Assembly: GCA_026003195.1 (NCBI GenBank)
Contig: BPGU01000004.1
Location: 320,317-384,316, forward strand
Direction: 5' to 3'
From: Armatimonadota bacterium
Lineage (GTDB): Bacteria; Armatimonadota; HRBIN16
DNA: 64,000 nucleotides
Part shown: positions 52,014-61,052 of the stretch, in pieces
How positions within the stretch are numbered: the first letter of the stretch is position 1
Layout: every line of letters begins with the position of its first letter
Notes under the pieces: generated by a model
Told to the model about the DNA's origin: nothing
Database searches by the model: none
Seen by the model: only the letters and a program-made list of their open reading frames with translations
Made by a program: the position numbers and the translations under genes

Positions 52014-52388
52014 ATGAACAAGAACAGAGTGTACATCAGCACTGTGCTTGCGTTTGGGCTGATGATGAGCGCGCTGGCATCGCCCAAAATGCAGGTCGTT
52101 TTCAACAAGACGTATCCGGCTCCGAAGGACAGTGCGCTGGCGAAAGCGAAGTGCATGAGCTGTCACGTGAAGGGCAAGGAGCTCAATGTCTACGGCAAGG
52201 ACCTGCAGAAGGCATTGCAGGAGAAGAAAACGCAGGACTTGACCGCGGAGATTCTCAAGTCTGTGGAGAAGCTGGACTCGGACAAGGACGGCGTTTCCAA
52301 CGGCGACGAGCTCAAGGCGGGAACCTTGCCTGCAGACCCCAAGAGCAAGCCTGCGCAGGGAAAAAGCGCTGAAACAGCAACCGAGTAG
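52014..52388 (+). CDS. Small secreted monohaem cytochrome c-like protein, copy 2
   Basis: 124 residues: signal peptide (NRVYISTVLAFGLMMSALAS), CMSCH haem site, calcium-type loop LDSDKDGVSNGDEL and a 12-residue extra tail (AQGKSAETATE). Over about 170 nt spanning the haem site it differs from copy 1 at only three bases, while signal peptides and mature N-termini differ strongly. AAGGAGGG precedes the ATG. A strong terminator follows. Confidence 0.83.
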   Translation: MNKNRVYISTVLAFGLMMSALASPKMQVVFNKTYPAPKDSALAKAKCMSCHVKGKELNVYGKDLQKALQEKKTQDLTAEILKSVEKLDSDKDGVSNGDELKAGTLPADPKSKPAQGKSAETATE

Positions 52389-52422
52389 TGCAAGCTGTAG
52401 ATAGCAACGTGTGGAACATTTT

Positions 52423-52449
52423 GCGGCGCCATCTCTGGCGCCGCTTTTT
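52423..52449 (+). terminator. Rho-independent terminator of the cytochrome pair
   Basis: GCGGCGCC pairs with GGCGCCGC (8 bp, loop ATCTCT), then TTTTT at 52445-52449. Confidence 0.9.
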
Positions 52450-52451
52450 GG

Positions 52452-55286
52452 CTAACCCGTACTCTGCATGGCAGCGGCGATACCTGCAATGCTCAGCAGG
52501 ATAGCATCGTGCCAGGCGCCCTGTGTATCCTGTTCCTTCTGGTGCTCCCAGAGGTCCAGCAACGCGAGCTGCAACCTGTTCAGAGGCATGACCGCCGGGT
52601 TACGCAGCAGCACGGTGCGCTGCACCACTTTGGCGTTCTGCATCAGCTCGGTCTGTCCAGTGATACGCAGTATCCACTCCACCGTGCGCTGATATTCCCG
52701 TTCAATGGTCTGGTGGAGACGCTGTCCCAGTTCAGCGGGCTGCACCCGCGACGCATACAGCCGCGCGGTGGGTAGATGTGCTCGCACCAGCTCCAGCTGA
52801 GCGTTGTCTATAACCATACGAAAGAGCGACCACTGACGGTACATGTGTTGAAGCAACTCCAGGTTCTCAGAGCCCTGAGAGCCGAACCATTCGAGCGCAC
52901 TTCCCACTCCGTACCAGCCGGGTATCACGTAGCGGCTTTGCACCCAGGCAAAGACCCACGGGATGGCACGCAGGTTCTCCAGCCCTACGACGTCTCCCTG
53001 GGGGCGGAAGACAGGACGGGAGGCGATGGGCAATCGGCTAATATGGGAGATGGGGGTTGCCTGGGTATAGAACGTCCAGAAATCCGCGTCCTCGTACACC
53101 AGTGCACGATACACCTGCAGGGAGTAGCGTGCCAGTTGTTCCATGGCTTGCTGCCAGCGTCGTGGAATACGCTTACGCACGCAGCCCGCTGTAGCCAGCA
53201 ACACCGCGTTGGCAATCTGTTCCAGGTGCCGATGTGCGATAGGCGCAAGTCCATAGCGGAATGACACCACCTCGCCCTGCTCGGTAAATCGAATGCGTCC
53301 GTTCATACTCCCGGGTGGTTGCGAGAGGATGGCCTGGTTCGCGCGTCCGCCTCCGCGTCCAATGGTGCCGCCACGACCATGAAAGAGGCGAAAGTCCACC
53401 CCCGCTTTGCGGCAGGTCTGTGCCAGGCGTGCCTGCGTTTCATGCAAGGACCAGTTTGCTGCCAGATAGCCGCCATCCTTGCTGCTGTCCGAGTATCCCA
53501 GCATGATTTCCTGAAAGTTGCCTCGCGCCTGGAGATGGTGCCTGTAAGCGCGATTGGCAAACAGGTCGCGCATCAGGGTGTGGCAGGTGTGCAGGTCGCG
53601 GATGGTCTCGAACAGCGGAACCACATCGATATCGCTTTCCATGTGTCCGTTCCGCCAGCGTACCAACCCAGCCTCCTTCGCCAGGAGCAGCACCTCCAGA
53701 ATGTCGCTGATGCCATGAGTCATCGAGATAACGTACGCCCGCACCGAGTCGGGCGAGATATAACGCAGAGCGTGTTTCATGACCTCAAAGACCTGCAGCA
53801 CCGACTGGGTGTGGGGCGAGCCTTCCCACTCACGCGGAAGCAGGGGACGGGTGCTGCACAGCTCCTGGGTCAGGAGGCGCACCTTTTCCTCTTCAGGCAG
53901 GTCACCATAGCGCACACGAGGGGGCAACACTCTTGCGGATGCCAATATCTCGTCGACCGCTTTGGCGTGTTCATCGCTGTGCTGGCGGATGTCCAGCGTT
54001 GCCAGATGAAAGCCAAATACCCGTAGCTGCGTGACCAGATGTGCCAGGCTGCCCTCTTCTGCCAGGGCACGGGCATGGTTCTCACGCAGGCTACGTTGCA
54101 ACAGAAGCATATCTGCCAGCAGTTCGCGGCTGTCCTGGTAAGCAGGAAAGTGCGCGACGAAGGAGGGACCTTCGGCATGAAAATCGGTCAGGGCATCCAG
54201 ATGTCGCAGAGTGGTTTTTAACCTCACCTCTACAAAGCAGAGTTTCAGAGCGTATGGCTCCCGAGTATGGCGACGTAGAATGTGTGCAGGCAGGGTGAGG
54301 TGCTTTTTATCCTCCTCCAGTGAGAGGAGCAGCTCTTCACTGGCTGGTACCAGACGGGTGCTTTGTGTCAATTCTCGTCGCAGCTGGTGTACACGGCGCA
54401 GATAGTGCTGCAGTACGAGCTTTTTGTGCATGAGCAGTGTCCACCATGTGACTTCTGGGGTCACATGGGGATTACCATCGCGGTCGCCTCCGACCCACGA
54501 GCGAAAACGGATGAATGGAGGTATCTCGAACTCTGCTTCGGGATATGCCTGTTGCAGGGCTGTGCGCAGGTCGTCCGTCAGCCAGGCGACCACGTCGAGG
54601 ATAGTATGCTGGAAGAAGTACAGCGCGTGGCGCACCTCATCCTGTGGTGTGACCGCTGTGGAGCTGAATTCATCCGTCTGCCACAAAGCCGTCAGTGTGC
54701 GACGAATCTCACCCTCTGCGATACCGATGGTGTTCAGAGGCAGGTCCAGGCGAGGTGCGTTCGGAGGCAAAGCACGTTCTGCCAGTTGCTGGGCAATCCG
54801 ATAGAGCTTGTCCAGTACGGAGCGGCGACGGGCTTCCGTAGGGTGGGCGGTAATGGTGGGACAGATGTCTATCTGGTACAGCAGTTGCTGCATCTGTTCG
54901 GCGGTCACGCCGTTCTCCTTCAAACGCAGTATGGCTTCACGGATGGACTCCGGACGAGGGATGCCTGTAGCCTGCATTTGTCGTTCGCGGTTCACGCGCA
55001 CGATCTCCTTTTGTTCCACGGTGTTCAGCAGCTGGAACAGCACAGTATATGCCCGCAAGAGCCTTTGCACCAGATGAGGGTCCCGCAACGGAGGGAAGCG
55101 TTCCAGCAAGGTTTGAGGGTCTGCCTCCTCTTCCGCCTCGTAGAGCTGGCGTGCGATATGCAGCAGGTGCTCTCCCTCCTGCTCGTGAAGCATCTCTCCA
55201 AGCAGGCGGTCCACAAGATCTACATCCTCGCACATGGGGCGAGGCAGCCCGACACATTCTGCTGATAAGCCCAAAAAAGAGCCCAT
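52452..55286 (-). CDS. ppc: Phosphoenolpyruvate carboxylase
   Basis: 944 residues. Catalytic motifs: TAHPTEARRRSVLDK (active His) near 145, GGDRDGNPHVT near 275, FHGRGGTIGRGGG near 625, and MLGYSDSSKDGGYLAANW (catalytic Lys) near 585; the C-terminus ends MQSTG, close to the usual NTG. It carboxylates PEP to oxaloacetate, refilling the TCA cycle. ATG 55286 has AGGGGG upstream; the frame is open to a TTG at 55319 that lacks support. Single gene. Confidence 0.95.
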   Translation of the reverse strand: MGSFLGLSAECVGLPRPMCEDVDLVDRLLGEMLHEQEGEHLLHIARQLYEAEEEADPQTLLERFPPLRDPHLVQRLLRAYTVLFQLLNTVEQKEIVRVNRERQMQATGIPRPESIREAILRLKENGVTAEQMQQLLYQIDICPTITAHPTEARRRSVLDKLYRIAQQLAERALPPNAPRLDLPLNTIGIAEGEIRRTLTALWQTDEFSSTAVTPQDEVRHALYFFQHTILDVVAWLTDDLRTALQQAYPEAEFEIPPFIRFRSWVGGDRDGNPHVTPEVTWWTLLMHKKLVLQHYLRRVHQLRRELTQSTRLVPASEELLLSLEEDKKHLTLPAHILRRHTREPYALKLCFVEVRLKTTLRHLDALTDFHAEGPSFVAHFPAYQDSRELLADMLLLQRSLRENHARALAEEGSLAHLVTQLRVFGFHLATLDIRQHSDEHAKAVDEILASARVLPPRVRYGDLPEEEKVRLLTQELCSTRPLLPREWEGSPHTQSVLQVFEVMKHALRYISPDSVRAYVISMTHGISDILEVLLLAKEAGLVRWRNGHMESDIDVVPLFETIRDLHTCHTLMRDLFANRAYRHHLQARGNFQEIMLGYSDSSKDGGYLAANWSLHETQARLAQTCRKAGVDFRLFHGRGGTIGRGGGRANQAILSQPPGSMNGRIRFTEQGEVVSFRYGLAPIAHRHLEQIANAVLLATAGCVRKRIPRRWQQAMEQLARYSLQVYRALVYEDADFWTFYTQATPISHISRLPIASRPVFRPQGDVVGLENLRAIPWVFAWVQSRYVIPGWYGVGSALEWFGSQGSENLELLQHMYRQWSLFRMVIDNAQLELVRAHLPTARLYASRVQPAELGQRLHQTIEREYQRTVEWILRITGQTELMQNAKVVQRTVLLRNPAVMPLNRLQLALLDLWEHQKEQDTQGAWHDAILLSIAGIAAAMQSTG

Positions 55287-55436
55287 TTTTTCCCCCTGGA
55301 GGCGTCCTGCTCTCTCCAATCTCTTCCCCCGCCCTGCGGAGATGCGCGCGGCAGGTGCAAGGCAGGGGAATTTTATACTTCTTCACGACACGACCCATCT
55401 CCTGCGGCAGAAGCACAACCCCCCGACCAAGAAGGG

Positions 55437-56933
55437 CTACACCCAGTGCACCTGGCGTATACGAGGTGCGCGGGCGAGGTATCGCTTCGCCTGCTCAGGC
55501 GTCATCTCCGGGTTGCGGAAGGAGATGCCGGACAGCCTCAGCATTCGGTGGAACGCTTCCTTGTGCGGCTGGATACCCGCAAACATCTCCTTGCCCGCTC
55601 CCAGCGCGGTCACCAGCGTCCAGTCGCCCGTGTGCTGCGTGCCTATCCACGCGATGCCGTTGTAGTTGGACAGGATCTCACCGAGCACGCCCGACAGGTT
55701 GGCATGGGCACGGTTGAGCGTGGGGGCGGTTTTGCCACTGGCGACGCTGGCAACAACCTCTGCCTCCTCACGGGTGATCTCCACACCTGTTATCTCACGC
55801 ACCGCCTCTCGCACTCTATCGGCAGTGGGTGTGCCCGCCTTCTTCAGCAGCTCCTGAACGGCAACGTAAGAGCCTTTTGCCTGTGTGATACGCTCCAGGC
55901 ACTTTGCGCTGTCACGATACTCTTCGCCCATACCGTTCAATCCCGGGTTGGAATTGCCGTGGTCGCTGGTAATGACCAGCAGAGTATCGGGATGCCTGCG
56001 TACAAAGTCTACAGCCACCGGAATGGCATCATCGAACGCCAGCTGGTCCCAGAGCAGAGCGGCGGCATCGTTGGCATGTGCTGCGTGGTCTACACGTCCC
56101 CCCTCCACCTGAAGCAGGAAGCCTTTCGGGGAGCGGGACAGGATTTCGAGCGCAGCGCGCGTCATCTCCGCCAGCGTGGGAACCCGTTCCCAGATCTGAG
56201 GGTCGTTCTGATGGTCGATGGTATAGGGCACATGTCCCCCGTAGAACAGTCCCAACACCTTCTCCGGGCGTTCGCGTCCCCGCACCTGTTCGCGCCTCTC
56301 CCAGAAGGCATACCCTTTGCGCTGGTATTCCTCGATCAGGTTGCGTTTATCCGAGCGCTGTTCCGGGTCAAAGAAGCGTCGCCCCCCGCCCATCAGCACG
56401 TCCACCACCTCCAGATACTGCTCGGCAATCACCTGTTCCTCATCGCGGCTCCAATGCGACGCTGCAAACCCCGCAGGTGTAGCGTGGGTAATCGTCGTGG
56501 TCGTGACCAGCCCGAGCTTTTTGCCCGCCCGGCGCATCACGTGCGCAATAGGTGTCAGCTTCGTGCCATCCGGCAGAACATTCACCGCCCCGTTGAACAC
56601 GCGCGAACCGCTGCCCCACGCACTGCTCGCCGCCGAGGAGTCGGTCACCAGCGAGTCCAGCGAACGAGTTTCAAACAGCCCCACCACCGCTTCGGGGTCT
56701 TGCAACAGACGGAACCAGTGAGTGCCTCTGCCGCGCACCATCTGCGAGAAAGGCTCCGCTATCGATGGCACACCCATGCTCATGCCATCGGAGACCATGA
56801 AGATGATGTTCTTGACGGGGGTAGAGCGAGTCCGTCCCTGCGCAGAGGCTTCCCGAAAGAGCAATCCACTGCTCACCAGTGCTGCTGCTCCCGCCTGCAA
56901 CAGTTCTCGTCGCGAAAGGTCTGATGATGTCAT
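55437..56933 (-). CDS. Tat-exported alkaline phosphatase
   Basis: 498 residues. Signal MTSSDLSRRELLQAGAAALVSSGLLF carries the twin-arginine motif SRREL, so it is exported folded. The phosphatase core has MVSDGMSMG (metal Asp), SLVTDSSAASSAWGSG (nucleophile Ser of the D-S-x-x-(T/S)-A type), GGGRRFF, EGGRVDHAAHAND and ITSDHGNSN (metal His). It uses two zinc ions and one Mg2+ to hydrolyse phosphomonoesters outside the cell. CAGGAGGAG precedes ATG 56933. No phosphate-regulon genes are adjacent. Confidence 0.95.
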   Translation of the reverse strand: MTSSDLSRRELLQAGAAALVSSGLLFREASAQGRTRSTPVKNIIFMVSDGMSMGVPSIAEPFSQMVRGRGTHWFRLLQDPEAVVGLFETRSLDSLVTDSSAASSAWGSGSRVFNGAVNVLPDGTKLTPIAHVMRRAGKKLGLVTTTTITHATPAGFAASHWSRDEEQVIAEQYLEVVDVLMGGGRRFFDPEQRSDKRNLIEEYQRKGYAFWERREQVRGRERPEKVLGLFYGGHVPYTIDHQNDPQIWERVPTLAEMTRAALEILSRSPKGFLLQVEGGRVDHAAHANDAAALLWDQLAFDDAIPVAVDFVRRHPDTLLVITSDHGNSNPGLNGMGEEYRDSAKCLERITQAKGSYVAVQELLKKAGTPTADRVREAVREITGVEITREEAEVVASVASGKTAPTLNRAHANLSGVLGEILSNYNGIAWIGTQHTGDWTLVTALGAGKEMFAGIQPHKEAFHRMLRLSGISFRNPEMTPEQAKRYLARAPRIRQVHWV

Positions 56934-57126
56934 TGTCTCCTCCTGTAGATTTTGCGTGGTCTCACTGCCTGATATTTCATTATACCTTCGGAGATATTTA
57001 GAAATGATGATGCCCACATGTCGTCCGGCAGGAACGGAGACTGCAAAGCCTTTCCGCTGCTGCAGAAAGAGGGAAAGGATGTTACTCTGTTAAGCCTGAT
57101 GCTTGCCTACACCCTGCAAGGGAAGG

Positions 57127-57170
57127 AGGTGAGGTTGAAATGGCGCAGCAGATGGCTTTGCCGCTTCTGA
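57127..57170 (+). repeat. Dispersed repeat family 2, diverged copy 3
   Basis: GGTGAGGTTG and CAGATGGCTTTGCCGCT match the start of copy 1 (2106-2145). It lies in a 340-nt intergenic region (56934-57272) that otherwise shows no gene or clear promoter. Confidence 0.4.
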
Positions 57171-57272
57171 CAGGGTGAAACCTGGAGCGGCTTGTAGAAG
57201 GAAAACCTCTACTTCTGGCGAATCAGCAAAGTGGTTATTCGGTTAACATAGGTGAACGAGGCGAGCACAGAA

Positions 57273-58094
57273 ATGGCGAGAGACACGGAACGTGAGCGCC
57301 ATACCGGCGAAATCCGCCTCGTCGTGCGTGGAGACGACATGGGTTCTTGCCACACGGCGAACGAGGCGTGCCTGCTGTGTTATCGGGAGGGTATCCTGCG
57401 CAGCGTGGAGGTGATGGTGCCTGCCCCGTGGTACCCAGAGGCGGTGCGGATGCTTCGAGAGTATCCCGAGCTGGATGTGGGCGTGCACCTGACCCTTACC
57501 AGCGAGTGGGAGGGCTGCAAATGGGGACCTGTCACCCATGCTCCCAGCCTGTGCGACCGGCGCGGACATTTCCTGCCGATGACCAGCCAGCGCGACGACT
57601 TCCCGCCGGGCACCGGCTTTCTGGAAAGCGGCTATCGGCTGGAAGAGGTGGAAGCGGAACTGCGTGCGCAGATTGAAATCGCGCTGGAGGACATCCCGCA
57701 GGTCTCGCACCTCTCCTGCCACATGGGCACGCCGATGGCTTCGCCGGATCTGCGCGACATCACACAGAGGCTCTCGCGCGAGTATCGGCTGCCGCTGGAG
57801 CATGAGGGAGTGCAGTTGGCAGGGCATCTCGGTGGGCAGGAAGCGGACGCACAGCGTAAGGAGGCGATTCTGCTGCAGATTCTGGACAGCCTCACGCCCG
57901 GTACGTGGCTCCTCGTAGACCATCCGGGGCTGGATACGCCGGAGATGCGTGCTCTGGGGCATATCGGGTATGAGCGTGTCGCTGCCGAGCGTGCGGCGGT
58001 CACGTATGCCCTTACGAGTGAAAAGGTGATACAGCGCGTTCGCGAGTATGGTATCCATCTCATCAGTTACGGCGATTTGCATCGAGCGGAGTAG
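57273..58094 (+). CDS. ChbG/YdjC-like carbohydrate deacetylase
   Basis: 273 residues. LVVRGDDMGSCHTANEAC gives the metal-binding DD, VGVHLTLTSEW the His, and VSHLSCHMGTPMA the further His of the ChbG/HpnK fold. ChbG removes an N-acetyl group from chitooligosaccharides; HpnK relatives act on hopanoid sugars. The ABC genes that follow suggest uptake of an acetylated sugar, but a 200-nt gap with a hairpin separates them. ATG 57273 has GAGGCGA upstream; GTG 57252 is an alternative start. Confidence 0.9.
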   Translation: MARDTERERHTGEIRLVVRGDDMGSCHTANEACLLCYREGILRSVEVMVPAPWYPEAVRMLREYPELDVGVHLTLTSEWEGCKWGPVTHAPSLCDRRGHFLPMTSQRDDFPPGTGFLESGYRLEEVEAELRAQIEIALEDIPQVSHLSCHMGTPMASPDLRDITQRLSREYRLPLEHEGVQLAGHLGGQEADAQRKEAILLQILDSLTPGTWLLVDHPGLDTPEMRALGHIGYERVAAERAAVTYALTSEKVIQRVREYGIHLISYGDLHRAE

Positions 58095-58150
58095 GAAGCA
58101 GTCGGTATGAGCAGGCGCAGTCTCCAGAAACGGTGGCACCTCTCCCCCAA

Positions 58151-58173
58151 CCCCTCTCCCACAGGCAGAGGGG
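58151..58173. terminator. Small hairpin after the deacetylase gene
   Basis: CCCCTCT (58151-58157) pairs with AGAGGGG (58167-58173), 9-nt loop, 56 nt after the stop. A neighbouring CCTCTCCCCC makes the region repetitive. Weak terminator or repeat fragment. Confidence 0.4.
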
Positions 58174-58295
58174 AGTCAGCCGGCGCAGGCTGGCGTCGTT
58201 TGCAGGGGAACGGTTATTCCTCTGTCTCCACGTTGTGTCTCAACGAGCCCTTCCATGCGGTTCGCCCTGCCAGTGGCTCCTGCAAACTCTATCTG

Positions 58296-61049
58296 ATGTT
58301 CAGGCTGGCTCTGCTGTTCATGGCGTTGCTGTTGGTGTCGGTAGCGCGCGCTGAAGACAAAAACGTGGTCACCATCCGGCTGGCGAATATCCCCCTGCGC
58401 AGCGCGACGGGCGTGCAGAATCAGGCGGAGCTGGCGGTGTTTGACGCCTTCTTCCGCAAGCACCCGAACTACCGCTACGAGCGCGTGACCGGTCTCGCCC
58501 TGCCGGAGGGTCTGGCGGAGGCGCAACAGATGATGGCATTCGCCGCCGACCGTGCTCCCGATGTGTTTGACCTCAGCATCCGACAGGTGCAAAACTACAT
58601 CCGCCAGGGGTTGATCCTGCCTCTGGACGACCTGATTCGCGAATACCGAAAGAAGAATCCGCACTGGAAACCGCCCTCGCTGGGCTTGACCGAGCACCAC
58701 TACGACGCCGCGCGCGGACCCGATGGCAAACTATACGCCATCGTCAGCGATTACTGGATTCTTGGGCTGTGGTATCGGCGCGACCTGTTCGAGGAAGCGG
58801 GCATCGTGCCGCCCCGACCGCCCAAAGACTGGCAGGAGTATTTCGAGTTCGCACAGCGGCTGACCTATCCCCAAAAGTATGTCAAGGGCGCGCGCTTCCA
58901 GACGGGGCAGTATGGAACCGCCATCCGCACCGGCTACACCGCAGGCTACATCTTCACCAACTTCGTGTACCAGGCGGGCGGCGACATGACTCTGCAGGAG
59001 CGCACCTGCCCGGTGGATGGTACGGTGAACGAGTTCAAGCAAGAGGACAAGCAGTGCCTGTGCCGCCAGTGCGGGCGCAGTCTGGCAGACCAGCCCCGAC
59101 GCTGGAAGGTGGCTTACGGACGCGAGCCGGGGCAACGTGCGCTGCGATTCTACAAAAAGCTGCGCTGGACGGAGTGGACACGCTGTCCCGATTGCCAGAC
59201 GCCCAACAACCTGCCGGTCGCGGTGTGCCCGAAATGCAAAGAGGAGAACCCCATTCGCGACGAGGTGGAGCGTCTCAGCTGCCGCGTGTGCGGCACGGTG
59301 ATACCGGTAAAGCGCGAGCAGACCCGTTTCCGCTGCAAAGAATGCGGACGCGACCTGCGTGGGCAGCCGGTGTACACCGGTGTGGTGCGCGTGGGGGGCG
59401 ACCCGGTGGAGATGTTCCTGCGCGGTGAAATCGCCATGATGCTGGACCACATCAACCCGCAGGTGATAGACCAGGTGCTCACGCAGGGCGGTTTGCGTCC
59501 CGACCAGATAGGGCTGGGGCCGCCTCCCAGCGCAGGCGAAGGGGGAGTACGCGCTGCGCTCACTGGAGGACGCGCCTGGGTCATCAGCGCACGCGCCGCC
59601 CGCGACCCGAAGGTGCTTCAGGCGGCGTGGGAGTACCTCGTCTTTCGATGCAGTGAGGAAGCACAGCGCATCATCACCGAAGTCTATGTGAAAGGCGGCT
59701 ACCCGCACCTCATCCGTCCGCAGATGCTGAAGAAGTTCGGCTTCACCGAAGAGTACGAGGACTACGAACCCACCTTCCGCCGGGCGATGGAGGAGGCTCC
59801 GAAATACGGGCGCATCCAGCCGCACGACCCCTACTACCAGCACGTGGAGGGGCACGAGCTGGCAGTTCCTATTGACACCATCCTGTACGAGGGCGGACAG
59901 TACAAGCACCCCGCACAGGTCATCCAGACCAGCATGAACAAGGTGAACGCGAAGCTGTACCGCGTGGTGCCGCCGGAGGTGGAGCGTCGGCGCAACCTGC
60001 TGGGCACTATTATCTTTCTGCTGGTGGCTCCGCTGGTGGTGTATGGGTTCGTGTGGGCGATGCGCGAGCAGTCGGAAGTGCATGTGGGCGCACTGCAGCA
60101 GAAAGCCACTCAGGTGGTCGGCTCCGGGGCACGGCGCAGGGTAACCACCATGCTGGCGTGGTCGTTGATGCTGCCTGCGCTGCTGACAGTGGTGCTGTGG
60201 CAGTACGTGCCACTGCTGCGCGGCACGCTGATGGCGTTCTACGACTACAAAATCTACGGCAACAGTCAGTTCGTGGGGCTGGCGAACTTCATCGAGGTGA
60301 TGACCAGCCCTGACTTCTGGAACTCGGTGCGGGCGACGGTGCTGTATGTGGGGCTAAATCTCGCCATCGGCTTCGTCGCGCCCATCTTCCTCGCGCTGCT
60401 GTTACACGAGGTACCGAGGGGCAAAATCCTCTTTCGCGTCATCTTCTATCTGCCGGCGGTCACCACCGGGCTGGTCATCATGTTCCTGTGGAAGATGTTC
60501 TACGACCCCTCGCCCTACGGCTTCCTGAACCGCATCATGATGCCCGTGCTGCACGCGCTGGGCGTGGTGTCGCCCGAGGTGAAGTACATCGACTGGCTGC
60601 ACACGCCCGGGTTGGCGATGCTGTGCGTGGTGATACCCGGCGTGTGGGCAGGGGCGGGACCGGGCAGCCTGATTTACCTCGCCGCGCTCAAAACCGTGCC
60701 CGAAGACCTGTACGAAGCCATCGCAGTAGACGGCGGCACCTTCTGGCACAAGATGTGGTACATCATGTTCCCCTCGCTCAAGCCGCTCATCCTGATTAAC
60801 TTCATCGGCGCGTTCATCGGCAGCTTCCACGCGATGCAGAACGTGTTCGTGATGACAGGCGGCGGTCCCGCCAACTCTACGATGGTGCTGGGCATTCATA
60901 TCTGGACGAACGCCTTCCTGTACCTGCGCTTCGGCTATGCGACGGCGATGGCGTGGGTGCTGGGCTCTGTGCTGATTGGCTTCACTATCCTGCAGCTGCG
61001 CATCCTCAAGCGCGTGGAGTTCCGCGCGGCACACGCGGTGGAGGCATGA
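58296..61049 (+). CDS. ABC transporter: solute-binding protein with zinc-ribbon insert fused to MalF-type permease
   Basis: 917 residues. Signal FRLALLFMALLLVSVARA; a family 1 solute-binding fold (VVTIRLANIP, FDAFFRKHPNYRYERVTG, PDVFDLSIRQVQNYIRQGLILPLDDL, GPDGKLYAIVSDYWILGLWYRRDLFEEAGI). Cysteines at 238, 254, 256, 259, 297, 300, 311, 314, 329, 332, 347 and 350 form CX2C knuckles, enough for three zinc ribbons, between GGDMTL and GDPVEMFLRGEIAMM. A membrane helix near 570 joins to a MalF-type permease with EAA loop DLYEAIAVDGGTFWHKMWYIMFPSLKP. ATG 58296 lacks a ribosome site but overlaps the stop of a 13-codon reading frame (58255-58296, TGATG). The second permease starts 3 nt later. No ATPase is adjacent. 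Confidence 0.9.
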   Translation: MFRLALLFMALLLVSVARAEDKNVVTIRLANIPLRSATGVQNQAELAVFDAFFRKHPNYRYERVTGLALPEGLAEAQQMMAFAADRAPDVFDLSIRQVQNYIRQGLILPLDDLIREYRKKNPHWKPPSLGLTEHHYDAARGPDGKLYAIVSDYWILGLWYRRDLFEEAGIVPPRPPKDWQEYFEFAQRLTYPQKYVKGARFQTGQYGTAIRTGYTAGYIFTNFVYQAGGDMTLQERTCPVDGTVNEFKQEDKQCLCRQCGRSLADQPRRWKVAYGREPGQRALRFYKKLRWTEWTRCPDCQTPNNLPVAVCPKCKEENPIRDEVERLSCRVCGTVIPVKREQTRFRCKECGRDLRGQPVYTGVVRVGGDPVEMFLRGEIAMMLDHINPQVIDQVLTQGGLRPDQIGLGPPPSAGEGGVRAALTGGRAWVISARAARDPKVLQAAWEYLVFRCSEEAQRIITEVYVKGGYPHLIRPQMLKKFGFTEEYEDYEPTFRRAMEEAPKYGRIQPHDPYYQHVEGHELAVPIDTILYEGGQYKHPAQVIQTSMNKVNAKLYRVVPPEVERRRNLLGTIIFLLVAPLVVYGFVWAMREQSEVHVGALQQKATQVVGSGARRRVTTMLAWSLMLPALLTVVLWQYVPLLRGTLMAFYDYKIYGNSQFVGLANFIEVMTSPDFWNSVRATVLYVGLNLAIGFVAPIFLALLLHEVPRGKILFRVIFYLPAVTTGLVIMFLWKMFYDPSPYGFLNRIMMPVLHALGVVSPEVKYIDWLHTPGLAMLCVVIPGVWAGAGPGSLIYLAALKTVPEDLYEAIAVDGGTFWHKMWYIMFPSLKPLILINFIGAFIGSFHAMQNVFVMTGGGPANSTMVLGIHIWTNAFLYLRFGYATAMAWVLGSVLIGFTILQLRILKRVEFRAAHAVEA

Positions 61050-61052
61050 GCG

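Noticed and set aside
54363-56924. Long plus-strand open frames opposite ppc and the alkaline phosphatase
   Set aside because: Shadows of two conserved enzymes; no ribosome sites or recognised domains.
58107-58295. 63-residue N-terminal extension of the ABC fusion protein
   Set aside because: It is encoded by a hairpin/repeat-like stretch (SPNPSPTGRGESAGAG), and the clear signal peptide starts at 58296.
58731-60083. 450-codon minus-strand open frame opposite the ABC fusion
   Set aside because: Antisense to the solute-binding and zinc-ribbon region; no start signal or family features.
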